In this document: positions 55,686 through 64,000 of the stretch, piece by piece | Position numbering within the stretch: position 1 is the stretch's first letter | How the letters are laid out: the number at the start of each line of letters is the position of its first letter | NCBI GenBank assembly: GCA_039000515.1 | Contig: JBCFYV010000001.1 | Span: 16,965,928 to 17,029,927 of the forward strand | Direction of reading: 5' to 3' | Source of the DNA: Timema cristinae | Lineage: Eukaryota; Arthropoda; Insecta; Phasmatodea; Timematidae | DNA: 64,000 bases | Position numbers and translations under genes: made by a program | Notes under the pieces: model-generated | What the model was told of the DNA's origin: nothing | The model's input: only the letters and a program-made list of their open reading frames with translations | Database searches by the model: none

Positions 55686-55977
55686 TTTTTTAAACCGTCT
55701 TACAATCATGTTCTGATGTAATCTTTGCATTTGAAAAATGATTAGTAAGTACTCAAAACCTTTTTAATATCATTGCTTGTATCAATGTATCAATGATTTT
55801 TTTCATTTGAGGTAGTGTTGAATGATAAGAAAAAAAATCATCAAAATAATGTAAGAACTAGCTCCAAACTATTATATCAAGTTAAAATTGGGTGGTAAGG
55901 AACGTAATTAACGTCAGTATCTTTCTAGTTTTTATAACAAGGGAAGATTTCTGTCCCAATTCAATAAAACATTATTC

Positions 55978-56205
55978 ACTTTGATGGCCACATTGTCTAA
56001 CGCGCAACTCTCGCAGTAAACTAGACTGCCGAAGACGAGAGATCGAGTTTCAAATTTTGATTGGTAGTACTAAGGGTGATTTTTCCAAATTGGTTTTCCA
56101 AGAAAATGTGGGTATATTTTCTATGAAATAAAACCTTCGTAATCCCTAAAATCCCTAACATAATTAGTACATAAGCATATAACATGAACTGTTAGTAAGA
56201 GATAA
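55978..56205 (+). repeat. SINE family A copy
   Basis: Head CTTTGATGGCCACATTGTCT, AACGCGCAACTCTCGCAGTA, then a degraded body and tail. Confidence 0.8.
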
Positions 56206-56466
56206 TAAAAAATATCGATTCTGTGTTTACGTTCAGTTTAATCATCTATTATTTGCCATGAGGATAAGTTATTTAAAAATAAACTTTTTTAAAGAATAGA
56301 AAAGAAACTTTTTAAAATAATATAAGAAACTTGTTCACATGCCATTTTGTCTATGAAAGATATTCAATAACGATTGAGATTACCAGTTCCAGAAAATTAA
56401 ACTAAACTTAATTAGGAATACTTTTATTTTGACCAGAAAAGTTTTTTCTTAAAATAACTGTAAAAA
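56206..56466. other. Intergenic A+T-rich DNA
   Basis: Nothing recognisable. Confidence 0.4.
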
Positions 56467-56605
56467 AACCGTGGTTCGGATTCCACGTTAAACTGTAGAT
56501 CCTCCATTTCATCTCACAATCACCCTACCATTACACATTAGCGTAAGTGCGTATAACCCAAACGGGTAGTAAGACGCGGTGCTAATAATAATAATAATAA
56601 TAAAT
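56467..56605 (+). repeat. SINE family B, 3-prime fragment
   Basis: Begins CCGTGGTTCGGATTCCACG, then the 3-prime body, AACCCAAACGGGTAGTAAGA and GCGGTGCTAATAATAAT repeats. 5-prime truncated, as expected for target-primed reverse transcription. Confidence 0.9.
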
Positions 56606-57057
56606 GTAAAAATATAAACATTAACTTGCTCTTATTTCAATCCCATTCTAAATATTTAATTTTTTAGAACTCAAGTCTTATTTTGCGTCGATACTTACCA
56701 CGAAGTCAATCGATTCATAATCAAAAATATTTAACTCATTTACTTTTTTTTTTTCAATGGTCTTTGTGCGAGTGTTTCACATGGTATCAGGGTGGGCCTT
56801 GCACGGTGATACCAACCTTTGAAAGATTAATGATGAACTCGTATTCGTCTTGAGGATAGGAGTGAGCTAAATAAAGTTTTGTAACTAAATTGTTTTCATA
56901 CCAAGCCTAGCTACCCATCCGGATTGTCAGAATTAAGCGTGGGATTAATACTACGCGAGAAAAGAGCAGTGTTTTTGAAGTTTGTTTAGTAAAACATTTC
57001 TTTTGTTAAAATAAACAAAAAAAAAATTGATTCAGTGTAAAATTTGAGTATAATTTT
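56606..57057. other. Intergenic DNA without recognised content
   Basis: The phrase GCGAGAAAAGAGCAGTGTTT near 56958 is echoed near 45335 (GCGAGAAAAGGGTAGTGTTA), hinting at another diverged repeat. Confidence 0.35.
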
Positions 57058-57211
57058 CTTCACATGTTAATATGAACATTTGTTGAATATCTGTCATGAG
57101 AATAGAGGTATTGGATGATAAACTTTTTAAATGAAGAGATAAAGTGTTAATTAAATTCCAAAACACACCTTGACATATATTCAAAAACTGTTGATATCAC
57201 TATGAGAAGAA
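57058..57211. mobile_element. Palindromic MITE, copy 3 (diverged)
   Basis: Left CATTTGTTGAATATCTGTCA pairs imperfectly with right GACATATATTCAAAAACTGT; the outer TTCTTCACATG pairs with CTATGAGAAGAA. Related to 4906 and 48980. Confidence 0.45.
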
Positions 57212-57261
57212 AATTAAACTAAACGTTTGTACTGGAGAAATATCGGATTTATTATGTTCAA

Positions 57262-57550
57262 GTCGGTGACCTGGTGGTCTAGGGGTAAGGTGTCAGACTT
57301 CTGTGCTGGCGGCCGGGGTTCAATCCTCTGTCCCGGCACAGATTTTTCTGACTACCCAACCCTTCCTTCACCTCTGACAAGACATCTTGTGAATGTGGGG
57401 AATGCCAGGCCTCCACCGTGGTTCGGATTCCATGTTAAACTGTAGGTCCTCCATTTCATCTCACAATCACTCTACCATTACACATTAGCGTAAGTGCGTA
57501 TAACCCGAACGGGTAGTAAGACGTGGTGCTAATAATAACAATAATAACAA
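57262..57550 (+). repeat. SINE family B, full length
   Basis: Head GTCGGTGACCTGGTGGTCTA, B-box GGGGTTCAATCC, body with CTGACAAGACATCTTGTGAA, tail AACCCGAACGGGTAGTAAGA ending in AATAATAACAATAA. Flanked by TATTATGTTCAA (57250-57261) and TATTTTGTTCAA (57551-57562), an 11/12 target duplication. Confidence 0.95.
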
Positions 57551-57578
57551 TATTTTGTTCAAAAAATATTATTATACT

Positions 57579-57909
57579 TCTATAAGGCCACATGGCTGAC
57601 TCACTCACTGACATTAATGTTTACCCACTTCCAGATGAGCTAAAACTTGACATTTGGCAAAATTATAGCTTCTAGCCTGTAACCGATGGGAAAATTCCAA
57701 AAAGTTTAAAATTTGGATTTGTAACTTCCGAACAAAATTTAAAATGGCGGAGAAACTTTAAAGTCGGTGCGGACTTTTCTTTGGAAGTCTCTCGTGGCTA
57801 AACGTTAAGACTTATAAAAAAAAAGCTCTGGAATTACATTAGTTAACATCCACATGCAAAGAAAACTCGTTGGGGGTTTTGGAAGTGGAGCCCCCAACGA
57901 GAAAAGCTA
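57579..57909 (+). mobile_element. Putative non-autonomous Helitron-like element
   Basis: A perfect 11-bp stem, CTCGTTGGGGG (57866-57876) and CCCCCAACGAG (57891-57901), with a 14-base loop, is followed after AAAAG by CTAG and then T, the form of a Helitron 3-prime end (hairpin, then CTRR-T). The 5-prime side begins TCTATAAGGCC and contains GGCTGACTCACTCACTGAC, which I associate with arthropod Helitron-type repeats. No Rep/helicase coding. The 5-prime boundary is uncertain. Confidence 0.45.
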
Positions 57910-57992
57910 GTTTTGAAATAAAACTGCAAAACTACAGACACTGGCTCATGTTTCCTACATTCCCAACTTAAATTACAATATTACAGTATGGA

Positions 57993-58172
57993 GGTAGATC
58001 GTGAACCTCAAAGGAAATGTACCTTCAATTGCATGTGGTACAAGGGGAAAACAGTTTAGGAAAAACCAATCTTCAGTACAACCTACCGGGATTCGAAATC
58101 CGATCTCCATGGCATCGTCATTCCAGTCTCTTGCGAGAGTGAAGCCTTATACCATATGACCACCTAAGAGTG
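57993..58172 (-). repeat. SINE family A copy
   Basis: Minus-strand head TAGGTGGTCATATGGTATAA, CTCTCGCAAGAGACTGGAAT, B-box GGATTTCGAATCCCGGTAGG and part of the body. Confidence 0.75.
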
Positions 58173-58232
58173 TTAATATTCCTTGATTAAAGCCCATAAT
58201 GTTTTTAAACCACCCTAATAAACATTGATACC

Positions 58233-58773
58233 CACTTTTGTGGTCGAATGGTCTAAGACGTAACTCTTGTAACAGACTATACTGACGATAACCGGTAGAT
58301 CAAGGTTCGAGTCCCATTCGGGGTACTGAGTTTAGTTTTTCCTAAATGTGTTTCCATTCAAATATGGGTGCTCTTCCTCTAAATCTGATACTATTCATCC
58401 CTAACGTATTATGTTATTTAGTATTATTATTATTAGCACCACGTCTTACTACCCGTTCGGGTTATACGCACTTACGCTAATGTGTAATGGTAGGGTGATT
58501 GTGAGATGAAATGGAGGACCTACAGTTTAACGTGGGATCCGAACCATGGTGGAGGCCTGGCATTCCCCACATTCACAAGTTGTGATTAATACACGTCTTG
58601 TCAGAGGTGTAGGAAGGGTTTGGTGATTATATAAATCTGTACCGGGACCGAGGATTGAACTCCGGACCCCCAACACAGAAGTCCGACACCCTACCCCTAG
58701 ACCGCCAGGTCACCGTTATTTAGTACATAAGCGTACTTACTAAACGGGTAGTAAAACTCGGTGCTAAAAAAAA
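58233..58773 (+). repeat. SINE family A copy split by a family B insertion
   Basis: Left part 58233-58423: head CTTTTGTGGTCGAATGGTCT, B-box GGTTCGAGTCCCATTCGGGG and body. Right part 58715-58773: ACATAAGCGTAC then TAAACGGGTAGTAAAACTCG and GTGCTAAA. The two parts join exactly when the insert and one target copy are removed. Confidence 0.95.
58424..58714 (-). repeat. SINE family B, full length, nested in family A
   Basis: Minus-strand head GGTGACCTGGCGGTCTAGGG, B-box GAGTTCAATCCTCGG, the variant with ATTAATCAC insertion, and tail AACCCGAACGGGTAGTAAGA. The 11-bp target duplication GTTATTTAGTA is perfect (58413-58423 and 58715-58725). Confidence 0.97.
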
Positions 58774-59164
58774 TTGATCTTATTTTATTTGACCAAACTA
58801 GAGCATTTTGTTGCATTATTTTGTCAATTGCTTTGAGATATAATCCCTTTTGATGCTTTCCCCATTAAATGCACGCCCCTGTTAGGTAACTAACTGCACG
58901 TTCAGTGGTGTTCACGACCTAACATTTAGCACCTCTATCTCTCTCTCTCTCTTTCTCCCTCTCTAAGTAATGTTTCATTGAGCTGTATATAAACCCATAC
59001 TCGTCAAGCGACACTGGCTAGAGGTGAATGTTGTGAATGGGCTATAACGTTCTGAATGTTGTGAATGGGCCATAACGTTCTTCGTGTTCGTCATTCTCAG
59101 TAAATAAGGTGAGAGACAGCACATTTATTTGGTACACCCCAACTTTATAAAGACGGGACAGCTA
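58774..59164. other. Intergenic DNA with CT microsatellite
   Basis: TCTCTCTCTCTC run at about 58938-58960 and a local duplication of GAATGTTGTGAATGGGC (59026-59075). No gene seen. Confidence 0.5.
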
Positions 59165-59280
59165 GACAAAATTACTAGATCTACTTTCACGTGTTCATAC
59201 GCCAAGTAATATGATCTACAACTACCACTTTTGATAGATATTTGCAATACCTATTAAAAAAATAACACTAATTTACCTAG
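59165..59280 (-). repeat. Dispersed element F copy, inverted
   Basis: TACTAGATCTACTTTCACGT and CATACGCCAAGTAATATGAT, then ACCACTTTTGATAGATATTT: reverse complement of the copies at 33335 and 54610. Confidence 0.65.
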
Positions 59281-59554
59281 TGGAGTAAAGCTCCTGTTTT
59301 AACTCGACCATTTGGTACTTCACCTGTATGACTGTTCCCCGATTAATACTAAATTCATAGACCAATTTTAACGAAATTTTGCAGATACATTCTTCGAACT
59401 TATGTTATAAAAAAACACGTTATTTTAGAACTAAGGATTTCTTAAAAATATGTAATTCATTTGAAGTATTCAACTTGCACTTTATGAACCAAGTGATTAA
59501 GCGCACAACTTATAAACTAAATTAAATCTAGAACAGTCATAACATTCAGCCCCC

Positions 59555-59690
59555 ATGGCCGTTAATTTATCACTGTGAAGATGGGAAACAGACTTTTCAC
59601 CGATGATAAATTTTTGAGCCATGCCAGGAATCAAACCTGGGACTTTTAACTCAGTAGACAGACACGCTACCAATTGGGCTAGTATTTCGG
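59555..59690 (-). repeat. SINE family C, 5-prime part
   Basis: Minus-strand head AGCCCAATTGGTAGCGTGTC, TCTACTGAGTTAAAAGTCCC, B-box AGGTTTGATTCCTGGC, then TTTATCATCGGTGAAAAG. The head is lysine-tRNA-like; the element tail is missing. Confidence 0.75.
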
Positions 59691-61317
59691 AACGGAACTC
59701 TCAATAATATTTGTATGCATAACCTCTATCAAAATTAAACTGGGCCTCTCTTCCAACTATATCATTGGTTTTGGCAATTTATCGTTCTAATAGATGATGC
59801 TTTGATTTATAAAAAAAAATAGATAAACAAATCCATGTATATATTTACTGGTTGTGATTAAATTGACATATTTTAAGTTAGTCAAATAATTATTGGTTTG
59901 CTTACTTTTGAATATAAAAATACACATTTTTCATTGAATCATCTTACCACCCAACAGATTATTTTGATGTTTATTTTTTTGAGGATTATTAATAATAACA
60001 TATTAAAGTTGATTTTTTAATAGTATACAAATATTTTATTTGTGGCCTATTCAGTTTTTAGTTTAATTTTACAATTTAATTTTGTTGTAATTTCAAAATG
60101 TATTTATATGTATGTTTCAAAATTTTGAATATCCACGCATAGTATAGATAACTAACTCCAGCCCACCCTAAACTTAACAATACTCGTTTTAACCTTATTG
60201 GTATTTATGTGAACAATAAAATGTATTTTTTTTAATATATAAAAATATCCCCTAAATTAATAATATCATTCAGATATTCAATGTTTGGATTCATCCCTAC
60301 ATTAACAACTGGTTAACTTTGAGTAACACTGCCTTCAACATTTTGTTTGGTTTCAACTGACAGTTAATTAGAGAGAAAAATAAAGTTATATTTACTATAA
60401 ATTTCCCCGTTGTTTTTTTCCCCTCATGTCAGAGAATACCACCACTTTTGTGAACAACTCTTTTTTAAATAATGCATCTCCTCTAAAATATGTATTTGCT
60501 GCGCATATAGCTTTAATTAAAATTAATTTATTTTTATTGTACTTTGTAATATTAAATCAAATAAAGTTGATATGCTATCATATATATAAGCACATCTAGT
60601 TTTAATTTAAAATCTGAAAGATTGTAATAAACCTTTTATAATAAACGACAGCTATTTTTTTGTGATGTTTACAATATTTCTAGACGTTTAATCACGATTT
60701 GTAATGCCCTGATTTATAAGTTGCTTTAAGCGAGATGTCGTCTGCACTTTTACATTTCCTGGAATTGTATTACATCCTGTTATGAGCCAGAGCACGCGTG
60801 ACCTAACCTTGTTCTCTTAGTGAAGCGACTAAAATCTGCAAGTACTAGATTTAACGTGTGGAGATTCATTCGATAACAAACTAACCTCAAGAGAGCTAGC
60901 AAAATCGCTGTCTGGCGGCTTCGCCGCTAAGGGTCAGACGGGGCCCGTCGGGTCACCACCCGCGGTCCTTGAGGTTCGCGCACGCTACCTCGTTCAGTTC
61001 AATATGCCCGATGTACCCGTTGCATCGTAGACGAGTAATTTCACTTAACTAAACAGAATCCTTTGTAATCTGCCTTATAATTCACAACCCTTTCCTCCCA
61101 CGACATACTCATTTCATTAGAGTAACCCCACACACTTGGTGGTAGCCGTCCAGAGTCATATAAATCCAGGTAGTCAGTAGTTAGGAGGGAAACTATCGGG
61201 CCACCGTGGGAAAAGGGAAGTTTTACTGATTATTATAATAACTGAATAAATCTAAAACCTATCATCCGGAACCTAAATCAGTCTGGTTTAGAATGGCTTC
61301 CATATATATATATATTC
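59691..61317. other. Intergenic DNA; one GC-rich block
   Basis: Mostly A+T-rich. The block 60780-61030 is unusually GC-rich and contains a small hairpin, GGCGGCTTCGCCGC, and GGGGCCCGTCGGGTCACCAC. No open frame, repeat partner or RNA gene that I recognise. Confidence 0.4.
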
Positions 61318-61329
61318 TATCCATTTATA

Positions 61330-61612
61330 GGATGATCTGGTGGTCTAGGGGTAAAGTGTCAAATTTCTGTGCTGGGGATCCGGAGTTCAATCCTCGGTCC
61401 CGGCACAGATTTATCTGACTACCAAACCCTTCCTTCACCTCTGACAAGACATCTTGTGAATGTGGGGAATGCCAGGCCTCCCACCGTGGTTTGGATCCCA
61501 CGTTAAACTGTAGGTCCTCCATTTCATCTCACAATCACCCTATCATTACACATTAGCGTAAGTGCGTATAACCCGAATGGGTAGTAAGACGCGGTGCTAA
61601 TAATAATAATAA
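61330..61612 (+). repeat. SINE family B, full length with 12-bp target duplication
   Basis: Head GATGATCTGGTGGTCTAGGG, B-box GAGTTCAATCCTCGG, body, and tail AACCCGAATGGGTAGTAAGA then GCGGTGCTAATAATAAT. TATCCATTTATA at 61318-61329 repeats exactly at 61613-61624. Confidence 0.97.
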
Positions 61613-61624
61613 TATCCATTTATA

Positions 61625-62209
61625 ATGTATACATATTTTTATAAATTTATTTAATATATATTTGTATATATAATATATTTTTTATTTATATTTTAACCAC
61701 GCTGTCCTAATTGGGTTGTTTGTTTGAATTGACATATAAGTGTAGCAAGACGCGAACGATGAAACTGGTCAAATTACATTTGTTTTGATGAGCTTGTAAA
61801 TAGTAGGACGTAACATCTGACTATTCAAAATAGTGCGTTAGCAATGTTGTTGGCAATCAAGCAAATTAATGGTATGTACGGTTCTGTTTTAGAGCTATTT
61901 GGGCATGACAAAATAATATCTGTTCTAAGGTGTCACTCTGCCCCTTAATGAGGCTTCGAGGGATAGGACACTGGGTCATCGGGTACTTGTGGTGGAGGGC
62001 AACCGTTGTACTCATGGTTGTGGTGTTCGTCCACCAAGTGTGTCAGTCAGGCCAATAGTTAAGAATTTTTTACCTAGACAGTTCTGTCACGAGTTCCTAA
62101 ATAAAGTCTTTATATCTCTTTTTGTAAACCTCTTAAAACATCACATTTTATAGTAGTTTTTATTGCTATAATCAACCATGGAAACCAAAGCCGTCCATGA
62201 ATAATTATG
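61625..62209. other. Intergenic A+T-rich DNA
   Basis: TA-rich at 61620-61690; nothing else recognisable. Confidence 0.4.
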
Positions 62210-62345
62210 AACTTACATATAAATGTTGCCAATTCCTCTATTTTCGACCGCAACCCTTCTGGCTGGGGACTGGATGTCGTGTCTGTCCAAGTCTTAAATT
62301 CAATTATAAGGCATATGAAGCTACGACAGACCTAGCAAATCAGTA
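62210..62345 (+). repeat. SINE family C fragment (body only)
   Basis: CTGGGGACTGGATGTCGTGT then CTGTCCAAGTCTTAAATTCA parallels the middle of the copies at 48610 and 63040. Confidence 0.45.
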
Positions 62346-62537
62346 GCGGAAAATTCACTACCACATGCTGGAAACAGTAATAAATTTAGAATGTATATAG
62401 ACATTATTTATTTACTTTTATGTATAAAAGTGCTGCACGAACCATGATTTTATGTATATAATTCTGTTAAACTTCATTTTAACTGTATTGGTTAAGTGTA
62501 AGAAAAGGTGGTAGCCTTAACTTCGCCATTAAATTCG

Positions 62538-62570
<33 letters not shown>

Positions 62571-63039
62571 TACTTGACTATTTTTTTGCCAAGTTGGTAA
62601 AATGGTCAGGAGGAAAGGATAGTTCAATAAATTGATATACATTTTCCCGATTCATGAAATGGGAAAAATTCACGAATGTGCTGTAACATATAACATACAA
62701 TTATATCGTGTGCGTAACCCTTGCAGAATGCAATATCACCCGTTCCATCAAACACGAAGATATTGGGTGAAGGGTTGAAGGGGTTAGCGGGTAGGGGGGG
62801 ATCACAATTGACAAAGCATGTACCAACGTCATGTAATATATGTGACCCGCTAATTGTACATAGCCTATTTGTTATTGGTGCATGGCGGGAACTTGCTACC
62901 CATCGATATCTCGGCTATTGCTGTATAAATATTACACTCAGGTGAATATGACAGATATCCTGGAGGAAAAACGGTATAAGTTATAGATTTAACTGAATTA
63001 ATGGATATTTTTTTTATAAATATGTAAAATCATACACCT
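62346..63039. other. Intergenic DNA with TTA microsatellite
   Basis: A TTA run lies at 62538-62571. A 74-codon plus-strand frame at 62721-62945 has no recognisable features. No gene seen. Confidence 0.5.
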
Positions 63040-63272
63040 CAGCTCAGTTGCTATCGTGTTTCTCTATTGAGCTAAGGGTCTCAGGTTCAATTACTCGCAT
63101 GGTCGAAAAATGTATCTTTGGTAAAACGTGGATTTTCCCTTTCACATTGATGAATTAACGGTTCGGGGTGTGGAGGGTGGGGAGGGATAGTGTTTCTGTT
63201 CTAGAGTTAGGTTAATTTATTAGTCGTGGGCTGATATAATCAGTAGGATCAGAAAGTGAACGTTAAATACCT
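63040..63272 (+). repeat. SINE family C copy, full length
   Basis: Head CAGCTCAGTTGCTATCGTGT, TGAGCTAAGGGTCTCAGGTT with B-box GGTTCAATTACTC, body with CACATTGATGAATTAACGGT and tail TAATCAGTAGGATCAGAAAG then GAACGTTAAATA. Confidence 0.8.
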
Positions 63273-63296
63273 CAAACGAAAAAAAAAATATTTAAA

Positions 63297-63574
63297 TTAT
63301 TATTATTATTAGCACCGCGTCTTACTACCCGTTCGGGTTATACACATTTACGCTAATGTGTAATGGTAGGGTGATTGTGAGATGAAATGAAGGACCTACA
63401 GTTTAACGTGGAATCCGAACCACGGTGGCGGCCTGGCATTCCCCACATTCACAAGATATCTTGTCAGAGGTGAAGGAAGGGTTTGGTAATCAGATAAATC
63501 TTTGCCGGGACCGAGGATTGAACCCGGCAGCCAGCACAGAAGTCTGACACCTTACCCTAGACCACCAGACCACC
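63297..63574 (-). repeat. SINE family B, full length
   Basis: Minus-strand head GTGGTCTGGTGGTCTAGGGT, B-box GGGTTCAATCCTCGG, body and tail AACCCGAACGGGTAGTAAGA. TATTTAAA at 63289-63296 recurs at 63578-63585, a likely 8-bp target duplication. Confidence 0.92.
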
Positions 63575-63585
63575 ATGTATTTAAA

Positions 63586-64000
63586 AAAGTGTAACGACGC
63601 CCGTCTACAAATATTTTTTGAGATATTTCTACCAAACATATTTGCTTTTTTTTTTTTTTTTAACTTTTAAAAGAAATCTTTTATGATGTGCTCAAAAATG
63701 TCAAATTTCATAGATATTCAAAGAAGAGGACAAAATTTCAGAAAACGACGGTTCAAGTAGTGGAAAACACTCGAAGTTTCCATAACTCTCTACCGGGGTC
63801 TTGGAGACATCATTGGTGTGAAACTTATGACGTCATCTCGCATGACAGGCCGCGTTGACCCTGACAAGCACTTTCTTCACTCGAACGGGAACGTTGAGCG
63901 GGTAGGACGGGTCAGTTCTCTTCCAACGTATTTGTGTTAATACCATTATTTAATAATAAAGTTTGCAACATATCCATACATATATGCTACATCAGGAATT
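63586..64000. other. Right window edge, no recognised content
   Basis: Poly-T run at about 63644-63661. The last 250 bp are somewhat GC-richer (CATGACAGGCCGCGTTGACC) but match nothing I recognise. Confidence 0.4.

Overview
This window looks like gene-poor, repeat-rich nuclear DNA from an arthropod, most likely an insect. The base composition is strongly A+T-rich, there is no operon-like gene packing, and short coding exons with GT/AG splice sites are separated by long introns. Transposon relics, minisatellites and many tRNA-derived SINEs fill the rest. I cannot name the species from the sequence alone. No intact rRNA, tRNA, CRISPR array or prokaryotic gene was found.

The one convincing host gene lies on the minus strand between about 41887 and 25486. 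Exon 1 (41887-41626) encodes a signal peptide and an acidic propeptide. After an intron of 14.3 kb, exon 2 (27320-27152) and exon 3 (from about 26801 or 26772 to 25486) encode about twelve related peptides separated by KR, RR, KKR and KKRR sites. Their shared core is GFHGDTFxxGFGDF followed by x-(P/T)-M. This is the layout of a multi-copy neuropeptide precursor. A faint resemblance to orcokinin/orcomyotropin exists (EIDSSGF in one copy), but the family is not one I can name with confidence. Exon 3 carries a one-base frameshift at an A run on the coding strand (26366-26369) after its second peptide copy, and the strongest exon 3 acceptor is out of phase with exon 2. Both points affect the gene model.

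Region by region: 1-5490 holds a LINE reverse-transcriptase relic, a 1.56-kb element with short terminal inverted repeats and a palindromic MITE. 5500-11220 has a 93-bp satellite, two copies of a TA-flanked MITE and the first SINEs. 11220-20480 has a large 20-bp minisatellite, a TATG microsatellite, a foldback repeat and more SINEs. 20480-25485 is mostly anonymous A+T-rich DNA with a few SINEs. 25486-41890 is the peptide gene; its large intron contains two minisatellites (29 bp and 33 bp units), a degenerate hAT-like transposase relic, SINEs and a possible small plus-strand signal-peptide exon. 41890-64000 is a dense SINE field with a second copy of the 1.6-kb element, a Helitron-like terminus and nested insertions.

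At least five tRNA-headed SINE types can be separated by eye. Families A and B have different heads but the same 3-prime module (AACCCGAACGGGTAGTAAG, then GCGGTGCTAATAAT), so they were probably mobilised by the same LINE. Family B is the younger: several copies keep perfect target-site duplications, and one sits inside a family A copy.
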